From: Grifola frondosa
Lineage: Eukaryota > Basidiomycota > Agaricomycetes > Polyporales > Grifolaceae
Direction of reading: 5' to 3'
Length of the DNA stretch: 64,000 nucleotides
Assembly: GCA_001683735.1 (NCBI GenBank)
Contig: LUGG01000005.1
Coordinates: 682,001 to 746,000, forward strand
This document shows, piece by piece, positions 33,528 to 45,781 of this stretch; within the stretch, counting starts at the first letter, position 1, and every line of letters starts with the position of its first letter. Under the pieces are notes generated by a model. That model did no database searches and was not told the origin of the DNA. It was given only the letters and a program-made list of their open reading frames with translations. The position numbers were made by a program, and so were the translations under genes.

Positions 33528-34514
33528 CACTGAGGGGAACTACCAAGTTTCCACCAGAAACATAGTGATATTGTTGTAAACTTAGATTAAATAATTTCAA
33601 TGTGTAATTTATGATTACATTGTAATGTTGTTTCAAATGCTTCCGGAACAAGTCCCAAGATAATAACAGAATGTAATCTAGCAAACATAGTAAAAACATT
33701 ATATATGTTTTATCAATTTTTTCTCATGCACACATTTTGACTGGGATTATGAGATGTTTCCACATAAAATATTTTGGTTTTCTTGTGGACACATACATAA
33801 CATTTTGCTAAGAACTGTTTGGAATGGGTTTTCAATGTGTATCAAATATTCCCGGTGATTTTATTCAGAATGTGATCACTATGACATCCGAAATATTATT
33901 GCAAAACATATTTAAAATGTTATCAAGATGTTGACTTTATGCATATCCGGATAACATTTGGAAAACATCAGAAAGTTAATTAAAATGTATTCCGTGGAAT
34001 CGTGTATGATTCGCACACGATTCGTCGGTCACGTGAATGTATCCATGGAATACATTTTAATTAACTTTCTGATGTTTTCCAAATGTTATCCGGATATGCA
34101 TAAAGTCAACATCTTGATAACATTTTAAATATGTTTTGCAATAATATTTCGGATGTCATAGTGATCACATTCTGAATAAAATCACCGGGAATATTTGATA
34201 CACATTGAAAACCCATTCCAAACAGTTCTTAGCAAAATGTTATGTATGTGTCCACAAGAAAACCAAAATATTTTATGTGGAAACATCTCATAATCCCAGT
34301 CAAAATGTGTGCATGAGAAAAAATTGATAAAACATATATAATGTTTTTACTATGTATTGCTAGATTACATTCTGTTATTATCTTGGGACTTGTTCCGGAA
34401 GCATTTGAAACAACATTACAATGTAATCATAAATTACACATTGAAATTATTTAATCTAAGTTTACAACAATATCACTATGTTTCCGATGGAAACATTGGT
34501 AGTTCCCCTCAGTG
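33528..34514. mobile_element. CACTA-like palindromic foldback element, 987 bp, 3-bp TSD
   Basis: Two arms of about 466-468 bases (33528-33993 and 34047-34514) are near-perfect inverted copies around a spacer of about 53 bases. The ends are CACTGAGGGGAACTACCAA and its complement. The element is flanked by the direct repeat AGT (33525-33527 and 34515-34517). Ends starting CACTG/CACTA with a 3-bp target duplication are the hallmark of the CACTA (EnSpm/CMC) superfamily, to which Plavaka belongs. The arms differ by only a handful of substitutions and 1-2 base indels (for example ACCAAGTTTCC against ACCAATGTTTCC), and contain no coding capacity. The element sits directly upstream of paralogue copy 4. 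Removing it and one AGT rejoins sequence similar to the 5' flank of copy 2. Confidence 0.9.
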
Positions 34515-34517
34515 AGT

Positions 34518-35336
34518 TGAACTTTCGGAAATAACTCCGCGAAGCGCGCCATGTGTTATGTAATGTGCCCATATTCGGCCACTCTAGTTGATCAACCGGG
34601 AGGCTCCCCGCAATTGCAAATATTGTGCTAAATCGTTCCAGTTGTGCACACTTGCACCGCAGTGCTTAAAACGAACTTCCAAAACAACAAGTTGCGGTAT
34701 TATGAGAGTCGGTGTCTCTCCAGTAGTGACAGCAACCCTAGAATTCCAGCCTCGTGCTCGAGAATGACAGACACATGGTAAACATGAGTAAGTGATTCCA
34801 GCGCAGTTGAAACCGTACATTTTACTTAAACGCATTCCATCTGGCACTTGCGGAATGGCCAAATATATGAAAGGTCAGCCACATTACAAGTGGCGCTATG
34901 ATATTCAGCAACGAAGGCTATACACCGACATGACGGTGCTCCTCTATTTCTTACGCGGAAAGCTGCAGACATGCCGCTGCAAGTTGCTGTTCTATATAGC
35001 ATCACTGAGAGCGATGTCTGCCGCGACGCCGCAGTCCCGTTCCCAATAACGTATTGACGACAACGAAGTGCCGAGCACGGATGTCTGCTGACCGATGTGT
35101 CCAGGAGTGCAACAATGACTTGATCGTAGCGATGGCAGACTTGCGGATGCAGTCCTCAACCTCCAGACCGTCCTCCCACTGTCCGTGTATTAATTATTCG
35201 GACTCGGTTTACTCAGTATCGTCACTGATCGTATAATAGTAACCAAGGTCCGATATGTCAAGATCGTAGAGATAGTGAGCAATTACAACGACGTGAATAA
35301 TATAAGATTATACAGAGCACACCACCGACCTCAGCG
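34518..35336. other. Right edge of the accessory island
   Basis: About 820 bases. The first 40 bases resemble the 5' flank of paralogue copy 2 (CGCTTCGCGGAG in both). A 90-codon minus-strand frame at 34584-34862 starts with TTG and has no recognisable relatives, so it is not called. No RNA gene is supported. Confidence 0.45.
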
Positions 35337-37491
35337 CTATCTTGCATACGGATGGAAGCCGTGCTGCCCGCGAACTGGCGTTCGGGCAGGGCCAACACCA
35401 GCATTCATCATCGCACCGCCCGTGCCCTCGCCATCGGATGTACGCCCCCCATCATACCCATTCCGGACCGCATCATCGCGGCGGGCCCGTTCATGAAGGG
35501 CCGCATGCCCATGTTCTGCATTGCCATCGGGCCCATGCCCATCCGCATACCGCCCATCCCCGCCCCATGCCACCCATGCCACCCATTCCGCCCATAACTC
35601 CCATTCCACCACCCATGCCCCCGCCCATTCCGCCACCCATCCCGCCTCCCATCCCCTTCCGCCGCCCATCCCCGCTCCCATCGCCGCGCCCATGCCTCCG
35701 AAGTCGTTCATCTGGGCACCCGCCCCACCCATAGGCATCATGCCGGACATTGCGCCGGGTGCGCTGTTCATCCCGCCATCCCCATGCCATCGAGTTCATA
35801 CCCATGGAGGACATGCCACCCATCATTGGCGCCTGCCCCATCATGCGTTGGTACAACATCGACATCTGCTGGGGGTTGACGGTCGCCTGCTGGGTGCCCG
35901 CGAAACCCATTCCGGACGAGCCTGCACTTTCGAAGCCCCGTCGCGACCGGACCGAACGGGGCGTGATAGGTCGCGCTGGCTTCGGGGCTGAGCGACTTTG
36001 ACTTCAATCTAAGCGACAAAAAAGTTGGCATGAATACATATAAACATAAGAAGATAATAACGCGCCTGTTTATCGTCCAGAACGAGGCCTGCTTGGCCAA
36101 CAAGTTGATCTGTGTTGCTGGCGTCTTCGTAGGTGACGAACCCGAACCCTTTTGAGCGTCCGGATTCTCGGTCGACCATGATAGTGCAGTCAACTACCTT
36201 GCCATATGCGGAGAAAAATGCCCGCATAGAGTCAGTGGTTGTGGCGTGCGATAGACCGCCGACGAAATAGCGAGTATTTCGAAGGTGCTCCTCCCGCGGG
36301 ATCGCGCGTTTCGGGTCGATCTGAAAATAAAAACGGAACGTGCATGCATGAGCATCGGATAGCGGTTCGAACATTCTGTAAAGCGTACAGCTTTGCCGTC
36401 GAGGACGTGTTCTCGAACCATGACCGCATTCACGGATGCCGGGTCTTCGAAAGTGAGGAACGCAAACCCACGAGACCTTCCGTCGGGGTCACGCAGGATG
36501 GTGCAGTCCTCGACTTTGCCAAATTCTGAGAAGTATTTCCTCAAGCCCTCTGCTCGGAACAGGACATGCGTTGGTCAGTTCACCGGCGTGAGCGCACGCG
36601 CAAAAGGATGTATACCGTCTGTTGTATCCCAGCTGAGACCGCCGACGAACATCTTGCTGCATGACATGGACAGGGCGGGCATTGCGGATATAGCACAGTA
36701 TAAAGAGCCGGTAAATTTAGAAACACAAGTACGTTGACATTTTGAGGTATACCAGGGACGATCGTAGGAGGATATTAGCATCCGTAAGGTAAGGGACAGC
36801 CAGATATAGTCGGTGAGACAAGACGAAAGTTGCAGAGGCAGGGCAGGCGACTAGAGCAACGGTATCGTGCGAATAGTAGCGAGAGTAGCATCTAGGACAC
36901 GGGCGGTGGTAGGATATGATGATCAAGTACGATGGTATGTAACGCGGAATGACCACGATAATGCCACGACCGACAGTCAACCATACTTCCATCGCCAAGT
37001 ATACGGGCGAGACCATCTCTAAGCATATGGAACTGGAATTAACTCACCCTTCGTCCTTCATTTCTGACGGTCGGACTGGCCTACGGGGCAGATGGTCTTC
37101 ATGTGGCAAACCATCGGCGCCGTCAGCTCCGGATAAGTGGAGGTTAGATGTCGATGGCGAGATCTGGTACTGCTGTCGCTCTTGCGCCGGGGTCTGCTTG
37201 TACTGGGAAAATTGTTTTGCCACCTGCGCAGAGTAAGACAGCTCAATAGACTGGGATGGTTTGCCGGAAGCGAGTTGTCCCCTGCAGGGGGCTTCAGTTC
37301 AGATTGTGCGGGAGGCTCTGGGCTTGTGGGCGTTGACTCTTTGCCAGACGGTTCTTCTTGCGGCGGTGCGGTCTCCTCGTGGTTGTCGTCGTTGTCGGCG
37401 TATAAATCTGTCGCTCCTCCTTGAAAAGCAACCCAATGAATCATGGAAAACACATACCGTCATAAAGATCAGTGTCGAGGGAGGCAGACAT
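35337..37491 (-). CDS. hnRNP-like RNA-binding protein with two RRMs (Hrp1/Musashi type)
   Basis: Nuclear RNA-binding protein with tandem RRMs, of the Hrp1/hnRNP A-Musashi group. Start ATG at 37491 ([12 protein letters not shown]), a short intron, then an acidic/Pro-rich N-terminus ([18 protein letters not shown]) and a Gln-rich stretch. RRM1: [13 protein letters not shown] (RNP2), [14 protein letters not shown] (RNP1). RRM2: [14 protein letters not shown] and [14 protein letters not shown]. The C-terminus is Met/Gly/Gln-rich ([19 protein letters not shown], many GGGM repeats) and ends [11 protein letters not shown] at 35337. The coding frame moves by one base at several points (about 37275, 35925, 35787, 35772 and within the G-rich tail), each fixed by one added base. 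Given essential-type RRMs, these look like sequence errors in G/C runs. Likely role: 3'-end formation or mRNA export; inferred from family only. Confidence 0.88.
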
Positions 37492-37739
37492 GATTGTTCT
37501 TGCAAAACCCAGTTCACGTCGAAGGTCAATCGCAAGAGGTTCAAATTCTACTCAAACACCACTCGATAATAAGATTACGTAATTGATACCGAAGTGTAGC
37601 TATCGAACGTCCGCATGGTAAAGAAAATATACTGCACATACATCCATCCGTCGCAATGCACCCAAAGTATAATAACGATACTACATTGTGCCCCGAAATA
37701 CATGAGCAATTGCCCCATCCAAAGAACAACGATGCGTGT

Positions 37740-40601
37740 CTAGTGTACACCACCGACCAGCGCAGCGGCCGCAAGCCGTCCTTCTTTAATCCGTTGTTGT
37801 GTCCGCTCAGCAGCTGCGTCGTATACATAATGTGTTGGTTGATGCCATGAAGGTCTCTGTCGCCCATCTTCCGAATCCGAGTCAAGTAGATCATCCGACT
37901 CACGCACAGATTCGTCGGTGTGCTCGTAGAAGAGATCGTCTGGGTCGAAAGGCCCTGTGGCGATAACCACAAACCGTCAACCGTTGGAGCAACTCGCGGA
38001 TACAAGATAACTCACGATCGTTATCAATCGGTTCCACAACCCTGCGCTTTCCAAGCGCCTTCGCACTCGGCCGGACCGGCGTTTTCAACTCGTCGTTAAG
38101 ATACGAAGGGTCGTCGCTCCCTGTCCGCAGTCTCCTTACACCGACTTCCTGACGAGCTGTGCTCGGTGTATTATCAATGGATCCACGGGAAGCATGGTGC
38201 AAAGAGCCACGTTCAGGAGATGGCGTACGAGAACGAGGTGTACTGTGTGCAGGAGATCGCGGTCCGTGCGGGGCAGGAGGTGGAGGAGCGAGCGACTGTA
38301 TCGAGCCTTGCGAACCGGGAGCCGGGTGGTGGTGATTCGACTGATGGCCAGGTATGGGTGGTAAAGGATGGTGGTGTCCATGATTTGAAGGTGTGACCAC
38401 GAGTGAAGGCGCGGGTGAGGGAGATGCTGAGGGAGAAGGCGAAGGACTGCGCGAAGTAGATGCGCCGCCCTGGCTCGGATGTCCGGGTTCGAGGTAGAAT
38501 GAGTTGTCTGTCGAATCATAGCGTAAACGCTGGCAAAAGCATCGGTCAGCGCACAGGTCCGAAGAGAGAAGCATCATGCCTACCGTCCGATCCATTCTAG
38601 TTTCCTTCTTGCTCCTCTCTTCTGCATCTCTCTCGATGCCTACGCGCTCTAAGTCATCGTACAGTCTCAGCGCCTCTAACAACTCCTCATTGGCGGCAAG
38701 AAGGGCAGCCAGCAGCTTTTCTTCCGTCGTCAACTCCGGAGCATCGTCTTCTTCTGACCGAGGGCTTCGAACAGAATCGAGCGATGGTCGCAGGTCTCTG
38801 GTCTTCCCTCACTCCGCGCCGCTGCCTCACGCGAGCGCTCCGCACCGGCAAAAGCCCATGGTATCTGTGCAGATATCAGCTCCTGCGACGCGCGACATCT
38901 AGCGTAGAATTCCTGTTGACATTCTGTCAGTCATCATCATAGCTACACTGCCAGTCGCATAATTGGCATACCCGGATGATGTCTTTCTGTTTTAGATCTT
39001 CGGGCTTTGCATAGGCAAGGGATTCAGAGAGTAGCGAGGCATTCCCTCGGCCGACCTTGCATTCCTGGAAGAGCCGACGCATGTCTTCCTCTGGAGGAAT
39101 GACACGATTGCGTGATGAAACCTTCGGTTTGTTCAGCAAGACCTGCAAAACGTTGAAACCCGACAATACTTCTATATATGCCCCACTTACTGTAGCCGGC
39201 GGTCGCTGCGGTATGATTTGCAGAAGCTGTTCCGTTGATGGCGCCTGAGAAGTGTTCGATGGGTGGTGCCGTGGTGTGGGAGGATAAAACATCGCGTCTT
39301 CCGTATCAAAAGGCACGCCCTGGGTTCAAATGTTAGGTCACACGAGGAGGCCGATGCTGAAGAGAAACACACCTCATCTGGCTTCTCAGCCGGTTTAAGT
39401 TTTCGCCACAAACTACGAAACCCGCCCTCTTTGGCTATGAACAGCAATGAGCACAGAACGCATCAACACGAGGATCACCTACATGATCCGCTTGCATACG
39501 CTGCAGCTCCTAGTACTTCTAATAGGCGCTCACGGACGACGGGAGATGTGCGAGAGGAAGAGATCACATCCTCTAACGTGTCTAGGAACTTACGAGAAGT
39601 GCACTGATGAATAAATAACTCAGACGAATTCCGGAGCATTATTGCCCAAAGCTACACATCATCAGCTTGTCAAATAACGATCATAATATTCATCCAAGGA
39701 AGACTCACTCGTGCAGCAGACAACTGTGCAGGTGGCTCTGCGTACTTAAACTCCCTTCGGAGAGCTTTCACAGCCTCCTTGGCATTGGCTTCGCTCGCCG
39801 AAGATCTCTCGCAGACCTCGAGCACAAGAGACCAGTCCTCCGAAGCGGTGGCAGTCAGGTAACCTGGAAGTAGAACCATACAAGGTCTACCAAGTGGCAC
39901 AACGTTTAATGGCTGATCGCGACGCACCGATCATCCTAGTAAGCTCTGCATGTGGGTCATCTTCCTTTCTCTCCTTGTCTCGGAACCGATCCTTCTCCTT
40001 ATCCGACCACTCGCACGTTCCCAGAAGCCTCGCTTTTCCTTCTTCTCCTCTCGGAATGAGTTCTCGGTCATGGTATCTTATCTTGCGAGATAGAAGTTTC
40101 CGAATGAGGATCGAGCGCTCTAAGAATGCCGACCGCGGCCAGCGCATTCACAGGGTTCTGTGCTTTCTTGCGCAGGACCGGTGGGTCTCGATCGCGATCT
40201 TTATGGTGGTGATGCGACTTGGAATTAGGTTGGGGAGAAGGTGCAGTGGTACCAAATGGAGATGCTGCGCGAGGAAGAGGGCTTGACACGGGGGTAACTC
40301 CAGGGCCGATAGGTATTGCGGGAGAATGGGAGACGGCGAGAGTAGTCGGACGCAGGGGCTGTAGCGGCGCCTCGTTGCCCGAGACGAAGTCCCATAGCTC
40401 TTCAGGACCCGAAAGCGATCTATCATGGTGTTGAGGGTGAGCTATATACGGATGATTCTAGCAGATATTGACAACGTCAGGAGGAATAACAAGAGGAGTG
40501 GATGAATCACACTTCTGCTGCGCCGGAAAGGTCTGGCAGACTCTTGAGCCTGGTGCGACTTTGACGACCTTGGGTTTATCTCGGCCGAACAACCTCTTCA
40601 T
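37740..40601 (-). CDS. LSB5: LSB5-like VHS and GAT domain protein
   Basis: Endosomal/actin-linked adaptor with VHS and GAT domains, as in yeast Lsb5 and the GGA/TOM1 group. Start ATG at 40601 gives MKRLFGRDKPKVVKVAPG; next WDFVSGNEAPLQPLRP and a His/Lys-rich linker (SHHHHKDRDRD), NALAAVGILRALDPHS and a charged stretch rich in Asp, Lys, Arg. The VHS domain reads ELTRMIGYLTATASEDWSLV, then LEVCERSSASEANAKEAVKAL and LRREFKYAEPPAQLSAAR; the following exons give FRSLWRKLKPAEKPDE and VPFDTEDAMFYPP. The GAT region has LFQECKVGRGNASLLSESLA and LLAANEELLEALRLYDDLER. The tail is Ser/Pro/His-rich and ends AAAALVGGVH at 37740. About ten short introns. Domain order and length match the fungal family; symbol is by homology. 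Confidence 0.85.
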
Positions 40602-41187
40602 CGTGGAAGGCCGTCAAAGAAAGCGAGGCAATAATGACGGATGGTGGTTGGCTGAAAGGCTGTGTATGCTACAGGCGCCTGCTCAACGAGGCACGTGTCA
40701 CATCTTGAGCGCTTAAACCGAGAGCTGAGTCCGCTCAGCAAGACTCGCAGCAAGTTGAACGAGGTTCATGAAATCAGACGAGGAGAGGAGAGATAGCGAG
40801 GAGCAAAAATTCTTGAAGTGCTTGGAAGTTTTTCAGAAGGCGCATTGTCTTTTTGGCTTTTTCAGAAGTAATCACATCTACACAATACGAAACATGCTAG
40901 TATGCTTCAACTTTATTCAACAATTCAATGTGACCGGTCTTGAATTCGACGGAATGTCCAGTCAATGAACGTACGTGTGCGCCAAGAACGAGCTCCACAA
41001 CCGCGTAACTTGTACAACCTAGTCATGCTATTTGTCACGTCGTACTAGTTCACCGCAATATATTATCGTCTCTCGCTAGTAGCAGCATCTATATCACAAC
41101 GCGCTGGTCTATTGCGAAGACGCTATAACAAGGCGGTACTATAATTATTTTGTCGTCCAATATAAAAACAAAAAAGAACTACAGTCA
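40602..41187. other. Intergenic: LSB5-like promoter and KAR2 3' flank
   Basis: About 590 bases between two minus-strand genes. A purine-rich 5' portion (about 40740-40850) lies upstream of the LSB5-like start. No gene or RNA supported. Confidence 0.5.
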
Positions 41188-43911
<2,724 letters not shown>

Positions 43912-44018
43912 GCGTCGAGTTTGTGTCCGCGTCGGTCGACGAGAAAGGCGAGACATGATGAGGAAAAGGCTTAAGTTCGTGTCCGACAGCGTTCGCGCCT
44001 TATATTCGCTGCTACCCG

Positions 44019-44026
44019 CCACGTCA
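44019..44026 (-). promoter_or_regulatory. UPRE-like site TGACGTGG, proximal
   Basis: TGACGTGG on the KAR2 coding strand, about 110 bases upstream of the start codon and just upstream of a TATA-like sequence. This is the exact core bound by bZIP factors of the XBP1/ATF6 type in animals; the fungal Hac1-type factor is the expected reader. Functional role inferred. Confidence 0.55.
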
Positions 44027-44230
44027 ACATGCCTGTCCCATCAAGACCCCGGAAACATGGCTAAGAACATGATTACCCGGTAAAGTTACTTGACAGCTCT
44101 GGCGTCAATTGAAAGTAAATAATTTATTACCATATTCTCACAGGTCAATATGAAATGATTAATAAACCAAGATACTCATCAGCGTCACTGACTAATCAGA
44201 GCGACTGAGATTTTTGTGGTTTCCGGGGTC

Positions 44231-44236
44231 TACGTG
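44231..44236. promoter_or_regulatory. TACGTG element in KAR2 promoter
   Basis: TACGTG on the plus strand in the KAR2 upstream region, matching the UPRE-2 type core known for yeast Hac1. Short, so could occur by chance. Confidence 0.35.
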
Positions 44237-44265
44237 ACATGCCAGCGTTGTTTGCTGCGACTTGC

Positions 44266-44273
44266 CACGTCGC
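44266..44273 (-). promoter_or_regulatory. CGACGTGG element in KAR2 promoter
   Basis: CGACGTGG on the coding strand, one mismatch from the TGACGTGG sites at 44019 and 44397. Part of a cluster. Confidence 0.4.
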
Positions 44274-44396
44274 ACAACATTATGATGACGGAACTCTTCA
44301 GAAACGCTCGGACAGAGTGCCATACTCGTGAGCATAGCATACGGGGCCGGGGTTTCTATGGAATGGATGCACAGCACTTGACTGGCGAATGTGAGG

Positions 44397-44404
44397 CCAC
44401 GTCA
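44397..44404 (-). promoter_or_regulatory. UPRE-like site TGACGTGG, distal
   Basis: Second exact TGACGTGG on the KAR2 coding strand, about 490 bases upstream of the start, same orientation as the proximal copy. Confidence 0.5.
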
Positions 44405-44793
44405 TTATTCATGGCTAAACTCCAGATGTTTGAGGCTTCGAGTTCCGTGCTGGCAGGAGAAGAGGAGGTAGGGAGCATCTAGTCGATGCTCATTGTGTCG
44501 AGGTCGTGACCTGCGCATGCGCGATAGCATCTCGTAGGCATACCGTTATGTAGACGACTCTTACCAACGATTGATCATATTGGTCAGAGCCACCGTTCGA
44601 CATTCCTGCTGGCATACATCCAGGTCGTCGCAGCACAACTTCCGGTAAAGGATATGATATACAAACTGATCAGCAATAGTGGCAAGATACATTACGGCCA
44701 GTGAGGGGTGGTGATACATATGAGCTGACGAATAGATAACTTATACACAACATGTCATGTTAAACCAGAAGACAGACGAGCTCGCGAATGGAT

Positions 44794-45615
44794 TTAACGT
44801 GAAGATTCTTCGTCCGGATCATAGGGAAGAGGCGGGATGGTGAACATGCGCGGAGGCATGAGGAAAGGGATGTGAAGTGACTTGGTCGGATCAGCACGAT
44901 TTTCATGCTCGTCCTCGTCGTCAACAGCGGGTGGAACAACAAGAACGAGCCTGAATGCATCCTTCCCATTAAGATAGAAACGGTACAAACGCTTTTCCCG
45001 TATAAAGCCTAGTGACTCATACAAAGAGAGCGCCGCACTGTTGTCGTACTCCGTTTCAAGAACAACCTGAAGAGTAATCCACATGTGGTGAGCGGACACC
45101 ATAAGAGACAAGCCAAGACAATACCTCCTCCACGCCGTTTGCTTTCATAACATCAAGTGTCTTACGCACGAGTGTACTTGCTATGGTATAGGGTCAACAA
45201 TACCACTCGAGACTGATTGAACATCGGGACACACCTATGCCACGCTTTCGCCAGTTCTTATGCACACTCAGCATAGCAATATAACCTCTGTTCCTGACAT
45301 CTCTATGCATACTTTGCTTGCAGACGATGACACCCACGGGCTCAGACGACTGACTTGGATAAGCCTACACCATCAGAATCAACATCTTCTGCATTGAATA
45401 TCAAACGGTTTGCTCACCAAGAACGATAGATGGGGCCTATGCGAAGTCTAATAAGCTATTCGATGATATAATACTAGAAACACTCACCATTGGTGCAGGA
45501 AGTAGCGATAGGTGTAAATGACATACGGCTCGCTCAGTTCGTGCTGAACGAGTGTCATGATATATGGTAGATCAGACTCGCCCGTGTATTGTCGGTAAAT
45601 TATGGACTCGCTCAT
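44794..45615 (-). CDS. NAA30: NatC catalytic subunit, N-alpha-acetyltransferase
   Basis: GNAT-fold enzyme (Mak3/Naa30) that acetylates the N-terminal Met of Met-hydrophobic proteins on ribosomes, as part of NatC. Start ATG at 45615 gives [20 protein letters not shown] and then [17 protein letters not shown], typical of the family. After short introns: [35 protein letters not shown] with the acetyl-CoA loop [24 protein letters not shown], and [20 protein letters not shown] with [21 protein letters not shown] short acidic and Pro-rich tail follows ([22 protein letters not shown]), stop at 44794. The core is complete. It is divergent from NUP192 across 166 bases. Confidence 0.94.
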
Positions 45616-45781
45616 GACAGCACTAGTTGGAAACAAGTGTCTTGTTTATGACAATTACTGAGATAATGGCTGAGCAGTACGCCGGGTCGTGACAGACGCG
45701 CTCAAGACGCGACTTAAGGTTTCAGCGGCATTTCGCGTTGACCTCCTTTCGCCACCACCTTGAGCAACAGTCTCATCTTGC
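45616..45781. promoter_or_regulatory. Bidirectional promoter NAA30 / NUP192
   Basis: Only 166 bases separate two divergent start codons, so the promoter must be shared. It contains several GTCGTGAC/CGCG-type motifs but no clear TATA box. Confidence 0.6.

Larger units (their letters stand above)
43912..44793. promoter_or_regulatory. KAR2 upstream region with clustered ACGTG elements
   Basis: About 880 bases between the KAR2 start and the NAA30 stop, both minus strand, so essentially all is KAR2 promoter. On the coding strand it shows a TATA-like GAATATAAGG (43999-44008) and several ACGTG-core sites listed separately. No open frame is convincing. Confidence 0.6.

Noticed and set aside
34584..34862. 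92-codon minus-strand open frame right of the foldback element
   Set aside because: Starts with TTG, no relatives recognised, no neighbouring exons.
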